Shown: positions 22,327 through 35,260, numbered from the stretch's first letter. The stretch: DNA of 64,000 nucleotides from Mactromeris polynyma (GCA_032209605.1 JASFXZ010000039.1:4650001-4714000); one strand, 5' to 3'. Notes: generated by a model not told the origin, from the sequence alone. A program made the numbers and translations.

Positions 22327-24730
22327 ATGAAGGTCTTTATCGTTGCTGTTTGTTTGTTCGGCCTTGCTCTGGCCTACCCAGGGGTAAGTTGTTTCACATA
22401 TTGATCAATCATATATCAAAATATGAGTTGGAATAACGTAAATAGTTCAAATAAAATTGCAAAGCTGTTTAGGTTTATTCCGTCACCATTTGTGCAAGAA
22501 TCTTATACAATATGTACAATAATTTACTGATAATCCGATGCGCCACGAAGTAAAACTTTGTTCTCTCCCTTTATTCCTTCTATAATATACGTAGATATAG
22601 TGTAATATATATATATAATAGGTATACAAAAGGGATAAAGGGACAGAACTCGTGACAACATCCTGTGGTTTTGATAATATGTGTAGAGCAAATAGAGTAC
22701 GTGTTCCATATGTGACCATTAATTATGATGGCCGACTGGGAAATATCTGGCACCACAAAGAATACGAGTAGAATTGAATGATTTTAATTAGTACGTCTCC
22801 TTCACATATACGCATCTTTTTTACAGGGAGATAAAGGGGGCGACCGCCCAGAAGGAGGGAAAGGTAAGGGTGGACCTCGTGGACCTATTGGCGGTCTGGT
22901 GAAACTTTGTATTTCTTTGGCCGAAGCCGCTGAAGAGGAAGGTGCTGATAAAAGACAATTCGATTTCGAAGAGGCTTTAGTTGAGATCTGTGAATTCGTC
23001 CTCTCTGAAGTAAGTTGTTAATCCTAAATAGGCATAGATACAATAATATTTGTCTTTGAAATTTTCGAGTCTACAAATTTAAATGATTTATAGGCCACGA
23101 CAAAATTTAATAGTCAATTCCCGTTCTTGTAACATGTGAGTGTTTATCGCATATGTTACTAAATATAGTAACACATTTGCACTTGGTATAAACGTACCAA
23201 TGGCCAATATCTATGATCATGTGACCTGGTGAGTCATATTGTATTCTGTATTCATTTCATATTGATAATACAGTAAATAAGTACGTATAACTCTTTCAGA
23301 AACCAGAAGAAACCACAGCAGCCCCAGTAGACGCAAGAAGTTTCTGGGTAAGGAATTTAATTCATTCACGGTATAATTAATCCTACATGAATAATACATA
23401 AAAAATAATAATAATATGTATTTCGGTAAAGGAGTATATATTACATGGATAATTAAAACATGCAATAATATTAAAATAATAATTATAACATGTATGTAAT
23501 ATCCATGCCATACTCAACAACACCTAGGATAGCACCGAAGGATAAGACTCTTATATCTAGTGTGGTGTTGATGGCATTAATTATACGAACATCTATGAGC
23601 AATTTATGAGCACAAAACATGTTCCCTAATGACAATTCGGGTGTGTTGCCAGCACATCACCCGAGCTATCGGCCCTGTATCATACATTTGATCGGGAGAG
23701 CAAAACATTACATTATGACATTTAATAGCAACCAGTAATTAGAATCTAAATTGACAAACTAAGATTATGATGTGCCCGTTCTCCATTGAAGTCATGGTAA
23801 AAGCAGTATATAATAACATGTAGTTACACTTGCGGAATATAACAAAGATGTGGAATTATTAGGAGATGAAACACACACACTCAGACATTGTCAAGCGAGT
23901 TCTTTGTTTTAAGTATATCTTGAATAATTGTAACATGAATCCCTTTATGCTGATATAGGAACGCGCAAGAGGAGGCAAGGGCAAAGGTGGAGACAGTGAA
24001 GGAGCTGGTGGTGACAGACAGGACAAAGGTGGTGACAAACAGGGTGCTGGTGAGGACAGACGGGGCAAGGGTGGTGACAGACAGGGTGATGGAGAAGAAC
24101 AAGATGGAGAGAAAGATATTGTTGATGTTTTAGTTCGTATCTGCGGAGGACTCGCCAAGATGGCCGAAGAAGCTGTAAGTTGAGATAAAAACACAACTCA
24201 CGTCAATTTGTTTGAACGACTTAATTATGAAGTTTCCCTTGGTCGAGTGGTGAACCGCCGTCTAGTTAAATAATGGTTATCGTGTGGCTACCTGCCTGGT
24301 TCCTGGTATTAAAGGATATGAATAGTGACTTAAATGTGCTCAGTATGTAAGTAGGTGTCTCATAAGTCAGAATTGGTTGGCCCTTTAAGTAGGGGTGACA
24401 TTTTAGCAGATAAACAATTTACTTTACTATTATGAAGCTGAAGTATTAACTCAACCACTCATCTCCAGGCGACTGGATTTCAACTGTTTGCAAACACAGT
24501 GTATGCACGAAGGAGTCTCTAAATTAACTTATCGTCTGTAATCGGTATAAATATGCGGATAATATGCATCTTGGTTTTACCTCAGACTCCTCATTATGAT
24601 TTATTTTATGTTATAGGAAGTAGAAGCACGTGCTATTGAGACGAAAGAAGATCTTTTGGAAGCAATGAAAGCTGTCTGTGACGCTGCTGAAGCCGAGGCT
24701 GAAGCCAGAACCACACCAGCTTCAGCTTAA
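22327..24730 (+). CDS. Secreted Gly/Lys/Asp-rich protein with four Cys-helix segments, copy B
   Basis: Paralogue of 6150-8597 with the same structure: exons 22327-22383, 22827-23009, 23300-23347, 23959-24174 and 24617-24730, 205 residues, all phase-0 GT-AG introns. It differs from copy A at five residues (L77V, G118D, Q131R, V175I, I188V). Five sense changes are silent and the stop is TAA instead of TAG. Signal peptide, all four mature cysteines and the KR site are unchanged. G118D and Q131R fall in the low-complexity linker and the other three are conservative swaps beside the Cys-helix segments. Polyadenylation signal AATAAA is at 24896-24901. Both copies look functional; the pattern suggests mild purifying selection on a recent duplicate. 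Confidence 0.88.
24231..24407 (+). mobile_element. tRNA-derived SINE fragment in last intron of gene B
   Basis: Block B counterpart of 8099-8275 with the same truncated head, so the insertion predates the duplication. Confidence 0.65.
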
Positions 24731-25737
24731 ACGTTGATTCTACATCTTCGTCCATTCTTCTGTCATAACGAAAATCGTCGTCATTATTTGTTAATGGCGT
24801 CATTCTTATGACTGGTACTGACCAAACCTACTGACTATGTATTACGAATACAATTTAAAAATGTTTTATATTCTTTATCATTTTTATTAGATCTAAATAA
24901 ATATTTTGCAAATCATTAACTCTTATATTTTGAGTAAGTACGTATGTGTAAGGTTCTCGTTGTTGTTGACATTATTTCCATTCAAGGTCCTACCACATTG
25001 GGTCTACGCTTAGAGCGCTGGAGATTGTCACGAAATATCTCACTTTAACTCTTCCAGAGTTCTTTTCCTTTATCCCTTCTGTAGTATATGTATATATATA
25101 TATAGTACTATATACATGTATACATATAAAGCAAAACCTCTCCTAACGACCACCTCAATAATGAGACCAACTCAAAATTTAGACTTCATATTTCGAGAGC
25201 ATTTCGACAGTCTGCTCTTTATTCAACCTCAATATTAAGACCAACTCAATAATAAGACCAGTTTGCAAGGGTCCCCAAGGTGGTCTTATTTTCGAGGTTT
25301 TACTGCACTATAGAATGGCTAAAGGGAGAGAATACTATTTATATAAGTATACTAGCAACTACAGGAGAGATAAAGGAGAGAACTCTTGAAGGGATAAAGG
25401 GAGATAACTAATGACAATATCATTTGGTTTTGAGCCATCTGTCGTGCGGATTATTGATTGTCAGGTCGAAAACAAAACTCTGAATGTGTAATGATCGCCC
25501 ATTGACAACGTATTTTAAAACACCCTAATTATGGTTCATTCTACCTGCTTCTAAATACTGAAGAACATCATTTGAAATCCACGTCGTCAGTACACAAGTC
25601 ATCATTTCTTTTTCTGTACTTCACTCCTTTTTTCAAAAACTAAACATTGCTCATTATTTGTTCATGAACGACTGGTTTGACATCACGAACTGCTGGTTAA
25701 AACAATAACCAAATTAGAAAGAATTTGCTTATGGTTA

Positions 25738-27190
25738 TCATACTTAAGTACAATAAATCGTCTAGTATCATACTTAAGTGCAGTAATGTGTCTAGTATCA
25801 TACTTAAGTACAGTAATGTGTCTAGTATCATACTTAAGTACAGTAATGTGTCTAGTAACATACTTAAGTACAGTAATGTGTCTAGTATCATACTTAAGTA
25901 CAATAAATCGTCTAGTATCATACTTAAGTACAGTAATGTGTCTAGTATCATACTTAAGTACAGTAATGTGTCTAGTAGCATACTTAAGTACAGTAATGTG
26001 TCTAGTAACATACTTAAGTACAGTAATGTGTCTAGTAGCATACTTAAGTACAGTAATGTGTCTAGTACCATACTTAAGTACAGTAATGTGTCTAGTATCA
26101 TACTTAAGTACAGTAATGTGTCTAGTAGCATACTTAAGTACAGTAATGTGTCTAGTATCATACTTAAGTACAGTAATGTGTCTAGTAGCATACTTAAGTA
26201 CAGTAATGTGTCTAGTATCATACTTAAGTACAGTAATGTGTCTAGTACCATACTTAAGTACAGTAATGTGTCTAGTATCATACTTAAGTACAGTAATGTG
26301 TCTAGTAGCATACTTAAGTACAGTAATGTGTCTAGTATCATACTTAAGTACAGTAATGTGTCTAGTAACATACTTAAGTACAGTAATGTGTCTAGTATCA
26401 TACTTAAGTACAGTAATGTGTCTAGTATCATACTTAAGTACAGTAATGTGTCTAGTAACATACTTAAGTACAGTAATGTGTCTAGTATCATACTTAAGTA
26501 CAGTAATGTGTCTAGTATCATACTTAAGTACAGTAATGTGTCTAGTATCATACTTAAGTACAGTAATGTGTCTAGTACCATACTTAAGTACAATAAATCG
26601 TCTAGTAGCATACTTAAGTACAGTAATGTGTCTAGTAGCATACTTAAGTACAGTAATGTGTCTAGTATCATACTTAAGTACAGTAATGTGTCTAGTAACA
26701 TACTTAAGTACAGTAATGTGTCTAGTATCATACTTAAGTACAGTAATGTGTCTAGTATCATACTTAAGTACAGTAATGTGTCTAGTAACATACTTAAGTA
26801 CAGTAATGTGTCTAGTAGCATACTTAAGTACAGTAATGTGTCTAGTACCATACTTAAGTACAATAAATCGTCTAGTAGCATACTTAAGTACAGTAATGTG
26901 TCTAGTAGCATACTTAAGTACAGTAATGTGTCTAGTAGCATACTTAAGTACAGTAATGTGTCTAGTATCATACTTAAGTACAGTAATGTGTCTAGTAACA
27001 TACTTAAGTACAGTAATGTGTCTAGTATCATACTTAAGTACAGTAATGTGTCTAGTATCATACTTAAGTACAGTAATGTGTCTAGTAACATACTTAAGTA
27101 CAGTAATGTGTCTAGTATCATACTTAAGTACAGTAATGTGTCTAGTATCATACTTAAGTACAGTAATGTGTCTAGTATCATACTTAAGTA
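25738..27190 (+). repeat. 30-bp minisatellite, about 48 units
   Basis: The unit is TACTTAAGTACAGTAATGTG followed by TCTAGTANCA. It starts with a perfect 10-base palindrome, TACTTAAGTA. Units keep exact 30-base phase for 1.45 kb and are almost identical. One position (N) takes all four bases. Four units carry the alternative CAATAAATCG in place of CAGTAATGTG (at 25751, 25901, 26591 and 26861). One unit has AAGTG for AAGTA. Long open frames on both strands here are a by-product of the 30-base period. Confidence 0.97.
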
Positions 27191-27396
27191 CGTTATTTAT
27201 ATACAGCTCACGACAAATATCTTCCTTTAAGGAGTTGATGTCAAAGTAAAGAAAATATATTGGAAGATAAGCATTTTATTTTGCCTAAATAAGTACACAC
27301 TTATTATTTCTGTGAACTGCATTTTTACCAATGATCAGCTAAGCACAATAATTTTCTTAAACACTTAAGTATGTGTGCGAAATTGGGACAAGAATC

Positions 27397-28540
27397 TATA
27401 CAAATATTATTCCAATCATAAGACACGAAAACCTGCAATCAAACAAAAACAGGACATTTTGAGTTACACACACAGGAAGACATGCAAGTCACTATTGTTC
27501 ACAAGATATGGATCTTATAAACCTTCACAAAAAATCTGCGAACATGACAATGTATCAGTTTCCTAGATAAAACAACAGAAACAAAAATACGCAGTCTGTC
27601 CATCCATGAAGAAAATGGCAACTTTCTGTGTCTTCCTTTCCATATAATGGAGAAATAAAGTCATGTTTTGAGGAACACGAAAAATCGGTCAATGGCGCTA
27701 CCGGGATTCGAACAAAACATGACTTCATTTTACTATATGTATATCCTTACTTTTTCGGCGCAGCCATACTAACATGACTTTGCTATTTGCATATCCAATC
27801 AAATCTTACGTTAACCACTAAACCAACTTCTCTTCAACCGAACAACGTTTGTAACATTGACACGGATTTGTTAACATTTCGATAAGGGGTACGTTACCTT
27901 ACAGAAATCGCTGAATTATGGTAAATTTACCGTAACCCTTTTTCCATTAACGAAATCCACTTTCCATTACCGAAATCCACTTATTATAGAACATGTGTTG
28001 TATTTATTGCTAAAATTATAGACGATAATGTCTCTAGTGGATTTCGGTAAGGCAATCGTACCATTCGATAAGGCCTATATATGTGTTTACCAAACCTAAG
28101 AACATTAACTTTTAATTGTTTTATGTTGCACATATATAGTATATTAGGTCTTAAAATGGCAGACTAAAGTATACTGAAGTGTTTTTGAGAAAAAAACTCA
28201 TCTCATATTTTTCGTCTTGTAATACCGATTTTGAGTCCGGTCTCAGATGAGGATAATTTCAACGATTTGAGGCAATATTTGAGCTGAGATTTAACTCAAA
28301 TTAAGATGCTACGGGACATCGGGGTCAGGTGCTATCATTTATTTACTTTCGCATGTAAAGTCGTTGCATTGTAAAGTGTCGTGTCAGACATAATTGAAAT
28401 AAGAAAATATGTTGTAGTTTTTATAGGTTAAGATTTTGAGTTATTGCACGAACACACGGTACTAGAATCAATAATTTAAGACACCCAAATATGAAAGTCT
28501 CGTGGTGACATTTCAGCATCAAGAATTCGTGAATTTGAAA
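27397..28540. other. Intergenic, with one dispersed repeat
   Basis: 27749-27897 matches 63432-63596 (both start 'tttttcggcgcagcc' and end 'ataaggggtacg'). Short inverted phrases 'ccgaaatccac' and 'gtggatttcgg' occur around 27965-28050. No gene is supported. Confidence 0.5.
27749..27897 (+). repeat. Dispersed repeat shared with 63432-63596
   Basis: Shared text includes 'aatcaaatcttacgttaacc', 'ccaacttctcttcaaccga' and 'ataaggggtacg', with scattered differences. Likely a transposon-derived interspersed repeat of unknown class. Confidence 0.7.
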
Positions 28541-28680
28541 TCATGAAATCGTAAATTCATGTAGATGAAATCGTAAATTCATGCAGATGAAACCGTAAAT
28601 TCATGTAGATGAAATCGTAAATTCATGGAGATGAAATCGTGAATTCACGCAGTTGGACTTATGAATTCGTGAAGATGAAT
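28541..28680 (+). repeat. 22-bp minisatellite, about 6 diverged units
   Basis: Unit approximately GATGAAATCGTAAATTCATG plus two bases. The middle units are nearly identical and outer ones decay (ttggacttatgaattcgtga). Confidence 0.8.
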
Positions 28681-29107
28681 TTGAGAATCGTTGACGCCGA
28701 GCTTTCGTACCCAAGTATCAAAATCCATTTTCTTGAACTATAAATACATTGAACAATAATAGCGTACGTGGTTCAAATAGTTTGCTAAATGTTCAATAAA
28801 ATAAAAGTTCATCAAAACACATATCCTCGACCATTGTGACATTGTCCATTGAACTTTCAGATATTTCCATAAAACACGTACTAGTACATTCGTACGATAT
28901 TAACGCATTTATCCTGTGTCTTAATTAAAGATTAGATACGAGGTATAATAAGGCGTAAAATGATTAGACACTATTTATCCCGTAGTCCTCATCGTAATGT
29001 GTGTTAAATCAGTTTCACTATCAAACCTACGGAAAACATATAAATACTTTTCGACTTTGTCTGATTAACATAACATTTTATGCATAGAGTACATAAAACT
29101 GCGACAT

Positions 29108-29422
29108 TAATACATAGTTCCCACATCTACAATATTTACCTCCCTTGTTCTTAACTGTCGGCCATTTTGATAGGCAAAACTGATAAGCCCTTTCCAAATA
29201 TGTGGTAATTGAGAAAATTCCAACATAATTTGCATGTGACAACCACATTTTCTTCAACTTACTGAGCTAAATGCTCACATGAATAAGTTATTTGTTATAG
29301 ATCAGAATTAGTTTATCATCATTTACATTATATCCCCCACAAACCAGGAAATTTGCCTATCAAAATGGCCGACAATTCAGAACAAGGGAGGTAAATATTG
29401 TAAATGTGAGAACAATGTATTC
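29108..29422. mobile_element. Inverted-repeat (MITE-like) element
   Basis: The left arm 29108-29179 (with 'atttacctcccttgttc' and 'ggccattttgataggcaaa') is the reverse complement of the right arm 29352-29422, with few mismatches. Arms are about 70 bases with about 170 bases between. No coding potential. Confidence 0.8.
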
Positions 29423-32288
29423 GACAATAATTAAACGTATAGATGCTGTCCTTATGTGTGACACTATCATGGATACGTATGCCTACATTTAAAAAATAAT
29501 AGATGGAATACGAATTCATTCATTTACCAGTCGAACGTTTAAAACGTGTCCAGTTTACAAACGTAGGTCGGCTGTCAAAAATTTGCTTCGACATTTAACT
29601 TTAGATTTGATTGGCTTAAAGCTGTATCTGGCTCATCTGAACCTATTTTTTTGTACTAGGCTTCATCCAGAATTGTTGTTACATAGTCTTAAACATCATA
29701 AATAAGAACCATTGCCACGTATAACCATTTAAAACAATCGTTAGTAACAGACAAAACTAGTAAAAAAACACAAACATTTTTTTTTAATTTTATGGTAATA
29801 CAAACGTCTTTTTTCGACAAATAAAGACTATTTATCTAAACGATCAATCTGAACCTTAGTCCATTATATTTCATAGAACTGTTAGCTAATGGCAACTATA
29901 TATTGACTTAACGGCTTGGTAAATTGTTATACATGTATTTGTATACATATGTGATTCTTTTGCAAAATCGCCTCAAGGCGATATATACCCTAGAAAATAG
30001 CCAGATTTGCTTTTTAGCAATATATTTGAAACTACATAATATAGCTAGGTGAAATGTACACTATATTATCGTTATACCATCCTTCAACTAACACTGCTAT
30101 AATTTGGTAAAACTGAAATGAAGTTATTTGAACTTTTGGTACTGTCAAATTGTACATGTTGGTCCCGGTAAATCAGGCTAATTGCACAAGCGTTAATAGA
30201 AGCTAGTATACTTTCTCTTCTTTCCAAAAATACTTTTGATATTAAAAATTACTTAACTGAACTTTGTGTGCATTTACCGGAATGTAAAATATCATCAAAA
30301 GTCATTCTACATGTACAACTTTACTATACAGTGTATAGAGTTAATCCATAAAAATGTGTATATTGATAAACTTGTCAAAACACATGGCAACTTCACCACC
30401 TTAATCAGAGCATAGGTTTCAAGTTTGGTGCTATTAGTATAATAAATAATACAGGTTACACAGACATATTGAAATTCGTAATATATCAGTCGTGAAAAAC
30501 TAAAGCCTGAAAACTGTACGTGTTTGTATTTGTATTTGACATTATGTTCATTTAGAAATATTTATTATGAAGTCAGTCATGTTACTTCGTTCGTTAATTC
30601 ATTTGTCATTGATTAACATACGAAAAAATGTCGCTTTTGTTAGGATGACCTTGTGGTATCAAAGCATATAATCAAAATCAATGCAAACACCATATCGAGC
30701 AGTCACACCTAATGAGTTGGAACAGAAAAACTACGACATGTGTTACCAATGACTTGACATATAAATTCCTAGAATATAAACATGATCTTACCATACCTTA
30801 TTTTTGTATCAATGACTTGTAGATGTAATCAGCTGTAATCTAATACAGCTAATATTGGACATGTGAAGTGATACTCTATTACCATAACAACCGGTATCCA
30901 TATGTTACATTGACAGCGTAGCTCATCTGGTTTCCACCGTCACGTGTGACTTGTTGTTCCGGGGTGGCTGTACACTTTCCCCGTCGCATGGCATGCTCGT
31001 CTTCTCCAGTCGTTTTTTAATTTGCCGTTGGTGCCAAGTGTATATAACTTGTTTCACAACAACAACAGCAGCAGCAGCAACAATAATAATAATAACAACT
31101 TTATTTCATGGAGGTAACATATTAAGACAATGGACAAGAACTTATTATTTGCAATATGGCTTTCGAAACTGAATGAAAATACATTTTCAAATAAAGGCTA
31201 TGAAATAAAACAGAGGAAGGAAGGCAACACAACGAAACTAAGAAGTGCAAAATAAGAGGGTATATAATTTAAAACGTTTGGAAAGGCGAAGAGCACAAGT
31301 CTGCTAAGAAATTTTCAAGAGAAACATATAGTGCTCAACATGAGAGCATCACGTCACAGGAACTGTCAGTATGAATATTTAGGGCTTACAATAGTGTTGA
31401 AGTATGAACCGTGTATAACGGACGTTCTGTACTGCGATATTCACATCATTAATATACATGCACATGTCTCTGCTGACAAGTCTCTCTGCATAGTGTGACA
31501 TATGCTTAATAGTTGTTCAGTTTGCCATTGAGTATTACGTTATATTTGCCAAGGAGTGGACAATAATTAGCTTAGCCAATAATTTTATAACAGTAATATT
31601 GTATTCGCAGTTAATATATGATATATTACGGGATATTAAATCCCATATCGCTACGCACCTGTAGATACCATATTGATTTTTGATACACGTATGATCTTTG
31701 ATGCTGTAATAACCTGATAATAGGGTAATAAACCACGAACTGAATGATAACGTCAACTAATTGTGGTGGTATTTCAGTAGTCTGTCAGTAGGATGTAGGA
31801 TTAGTACAGACTGGTCCACAATGTTAGTTGTACCTGATACGTGTCATTAAACCCGTCTGGTTCAATAGAGAGATCACATTACAAGGTTTAATGGACTTAG
31901 GTTGTCTGATAAGGCTACGCAGACAACCTAATAAATTCTTACTAGTTTTAGCGAGAAATCCAGATATTTCTGTCTCGTGTCTAACAATTATGGTATAAAC
32001 GCTAATATTGATATCTAATTGCTTGCGTATAAAACTATATTTGTTGATACATGTAGACATTTAAAATGTCATTATAAAAATGTGATACTTCCTGATGGTA
32101 TACAAAACTGGCTGACATCCCGGGGCTTCATTGGTTTAAACTTATTTATTTTATAAGTTGTTAGTTCCACAGCTTGTCTAAAACATGTACGACATGTAAG
32201 TTTAGCAAAATACTCACCATTGTATAAATCGATTGAAATTATATTCGAAAACCTCAACTTTTGCTCCGATATTAATAAAATACATATA
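29423..32288. other. Intergenic; simple repeat and one dispersed repeat
   Basis: 31054-31098 is a CAA/CAG/AAT trinucleotide tract. 29617-29740 shares phrases with 49728-49850 inside a CEP83 intron ('tatctgg-tc-catctgaac', 'ggcttcatccagaattgtt'), indicating a diverged dispersed repeat. No open frame here looks like a gene. Confidence 0.4.
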
Positions 32289-32548
32289 CAGTAAAACCTC
32301 ACTTAAAGACCACCCCATTAATAAAACCACCTCAACATTAAGAGCCTATTTTCAAGACCAATTTCACTGTTTTGCTCTTTATAGAATCTCAATATTACGA
32401 CTGTCTCAATAAGAAGACAAATCTATAACCACTATCTGACGCATAAGAGTAAATTTTGTGATTTGCATGCTAAGTGTAAGTATCCATTAGAATCCCGGAC
32501 CACGTTTTCAATTGTCACAAGGATGGTCTTATTATTGAGGTTTTACTG
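32289..32548. mobile_element. pogo/Tigger-like MITE
   Basis: Begins CAGTAAAACCTCACTTAAAG and ends GAGGTTTTACTG with TA at 32287-32288 and 32549-32550. It is about 90 bases longer than the standard member, with the extra sequence near its centre (about 32400-32490). Confidence 0.75.
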
Positions 32549-33928
32549 TAACTTTTAGTTTCTATGCAACGCGATTGTGATGCAAAGATGTACTGTATTT
32601 TTACTATCACTTATATTGAGTATTCTTCTTGTATAATGCCAGTAAATTTACCTTATGATGAGTGACATTGGTGTGATTCTTTGCCAGTTTTGGTTGCGAG
32701 TCGATACCCAATGTGTACACTTCTCTAGCTACCTAGCTCTTGGCAAATGAAATCAGATTGCACACATGTTCTGTCATGTGAAAAGTACATTAAAAGCTAA
32801 ACGAATTATTGTTGCTTCAATCGATATAAAGAACGGAGTTTCAATGATCGCAGACACAATACCGGGATTGAATTCAAGGTGTAGTGACATCAATGTGGAA
32901 TGGTGTTATTGTCTGGAGAGCGTCAATCGCACATTTGTACAATATGTCTCTATCGACAAAGTGTACATGGAATGTCGTACTGACAGACAAACTGTGAGAT
33001 TGCTCACTTTTTCACTTAGATCTAATTATTAAAATAAGGCATATCTCCCTTTTTTGTGGCACATCACAAATAAATTGGTATGACCATCACTAAAATAATC
33101 ACGGTAATTTTAAATGACCCCACGAGGGGTCGAACCCACGACCCCTACGACAACAGTGCCTAGCATTGAAGTAACTACGACTATATCGACTGCTTCACAG
33201 AGACAATATCCTAATATGCTGAACAAATGACGCTGCAATGGTTATATAATGTTTATTATATGGTACCTGTAGTTTCTATTAGTTTTATTCAGTGACACTT
33301 GTATACTCCACACCATTAATAACGCAACTAGAAATAGTCCGCGTCAACACGGTGACATTGTAAAGAAATGACTATACTTTAATTCTCAAACATAATTACC
33401 TAAAATTATTCAATTATTAAATATGAATACTAGGACATAGTTTCCTTTTGAATAATGATTTAGTCATTTGTATTTCGTAACCGTTAATAAAACGCCTTTT
33501 TACACTTGGAACAAAATGAAGGCTAAAGTGATATATAGTTGCATTTAAATGGCATGAAGTATATTAATGGTTGAAGCTAACGTATGACTACAGTTTACAT
33601 TTGAAGCCTTTTAGAAAGATTGACAAGCCTTAAGAACCGCTCCTATGTAGCACATGTTTTCATAACAATTTACCCATGGGAGTATTTATTTGCTATGACC
33701 AATATACTGATCGATTGCTATACAGTCTTACAGATGACATTTATTAAAGTGACATATCGCGAACAAATATGATATCATAACTCGTCTAACAACATTAATA
33801 TTGTCCAACACTTTAAAGAGTAGTGCTATGTTTAGGAGTATATCTTCTTTTTCAATATAGTCAACAGTATGTAACCGGTGTTATGAAATGTATGTTCAAT
33901 GAATACAAAAAGTGTTAATTTAGTATAG
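32549..33928. other. Intergenic; one tRNA-like patch
   Basis: 33119-33200 read on the minus strand contains a B-box-like GGGTTCGACCCC but no convincing cloverleaf, so it is probably a tRNA-derived SINE relic. The frame at 32766-33032 resembles nothing I know. Confidence 0.35.
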
Positions 33929-34177
33929 TGTCATCCCCACTTAAAGGGCCAGTCATTTCTGACTTATGCGACACCTTCTTTCTGAGCACATTTATTTCCC
34001 GATTCCTATCCTTTAATGCCAGACACCAGGCACGTAGGCACATGGTAACCATTATTTAACTGGCTCACCAACCGGTAATATCAAAACGGACTCCTTCCTG
34101 GATTCGACTACCGAGATTCAAACCTTCTACCTCCCCGCTCCCAATGCGGACGCTTAAACTACTCGGCCACGGGAGAC
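33929..34177 (-). mobile_element. tRNA-derived SINE, near full length
   Basis: On the minus strand it starts GTCTCCCGTGGCCGAGTAGT (A-box of a Leu/Ser-like tRNA) with a B-box-like GGTTTGAATC. The family body follows: 'gcctacgtgcctggtgtctg', 'aaatgtgctcag' and 'ggccctttaagt'. It is the most complete copy in the window. Confidence 0.75.
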
Positions 34178-35088
34178 GGTGACACATGCTCATCATCAAC
34201 TTATCATTTCCGTGTACTTAATATGTTTTAGCAAATAGCTTTTTGTATTCAGATTAATTAGTAGCTCTATTGTACTCCTATAATCAAGAATATAATCTTA
34301 TCGCCATTACCTTGAGAGCATTTCAACAAACTGGTGAGATTTTAACTCAGAGATAAAAATGTTTTATAATAATCTCGGACGATGGCGTTACCTCTTCTTC
34401 TACAAGATTACTATTTCCGTCACACGCAATAGCCATAGTTACCATAGTATCACACAGTTATTACATTATATTTATACAAATAATCGCAACCAAATTATCA
34501 TCCGGTGCGTTATAACTGTGAACTTGTGAAATATCTTGCATAGTAATTGAATGTAGCATTCAATAACAGCTTTCATGATTATTATGTATAATTCGTGAAC
34601 GAATATAAGTGCGTGAACACGGAACCGATATTTGTCTCGAGTGGTCGTCTGATATAGTGTGACTGCTTCAACGATCAAGTTATTTTTTATTCTAAATATA
34701 CATATTGTGTCGATACGTGTGTTTTTCTATAGATAACAGATTTTATGATGAGAAGGAGACATTTCTTCAAAGAAATCGTCAATTTGGTGAGTACGAAGTT
34801 TGTGATTTTCTATTTTGTCTAATCGACGATTCTTTTAGAACATATTACTCTCATACATATCGTTTTTTTCCCAGAAAATTCAATTTATTTCGTTTTCTTT
34901 TTCAAAATATGTTTGTTGATACATTTAAATTATTAACATGTTTGTGATAAAGTGGAAAACGAAACAAATCCTCTGCCAAAAAGAAAGGCTTTGATTCAAT
35001 TTACGTTCATATTTACAGCGAATTTATCATTTCGTTGTGTGTGATTATGTACTCATGTTTGGCTTGTCACTACCTCTGATCTCTAAAG
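34178..35088. other. Intergenic, nothing recognised
   Basis: AT-rich. Small frames such as 34705-34947 have no family resemblance that I can see. Confidence 0.35.
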
Positions 35089-35260
35089 GGAGGCGCAGTG
35101 GTCGAGGGGTAGAGCACCTGACTCCTAATCCGAAGGTCGTGAGTTCGAACATCCCTAAATTCGGCGCGAGTACTGGTTGGTAGCCATGAAGCTACACTCG
35201 AGGGGAATAACTATAAGTTGTAAAATAAGTTTAAATTGTATGTTACAACTCTTCGATGAC
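35089..35260 (+). mobile_element. tRNA-derived SINE, second family
   Basis: The head GGCGCAGTGGTCGAGGGGTA and 'aggtcgtgagttcgaac' provide A and B boxes with a plausible anticodon stem between. The body ('ggttggtagccatgaagcta') differs from the SINE at 33929. It lacks an intact acceptor stem, so it is not a working tRNA gene. Confidence 0.65.

Larger units (their letters stand above)
16206..27396 (+). repeat. Segmental duplication, block B
   Basis: Second copy of the block at 1-10228. It contains the same LINE remnant, secreted-protein gene, intronic inverted repeats and downstream nested MITEs. It is longer than A mainly because of the expanded 30-bp minisatellite at 25738-27190. It lacks the hAT-like insertion found in A at 9606-9884. 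Both flanks (before 16206 and after 27396) differ from what follows block A. Confidence 0.95.

Noticed and set aside
25738..27190. CRISPR-like array
   Set aside because: There are no unique spacers, units are contiguous, and the setting is eukaryotic.
25697..27249. Three long open frames (487-501 codons) over the 30-bp array
   Set aside because: The period is a multiple of three and the unit lacks stops in these frames on both strands. There is no start context, codon bias or relative in block A.
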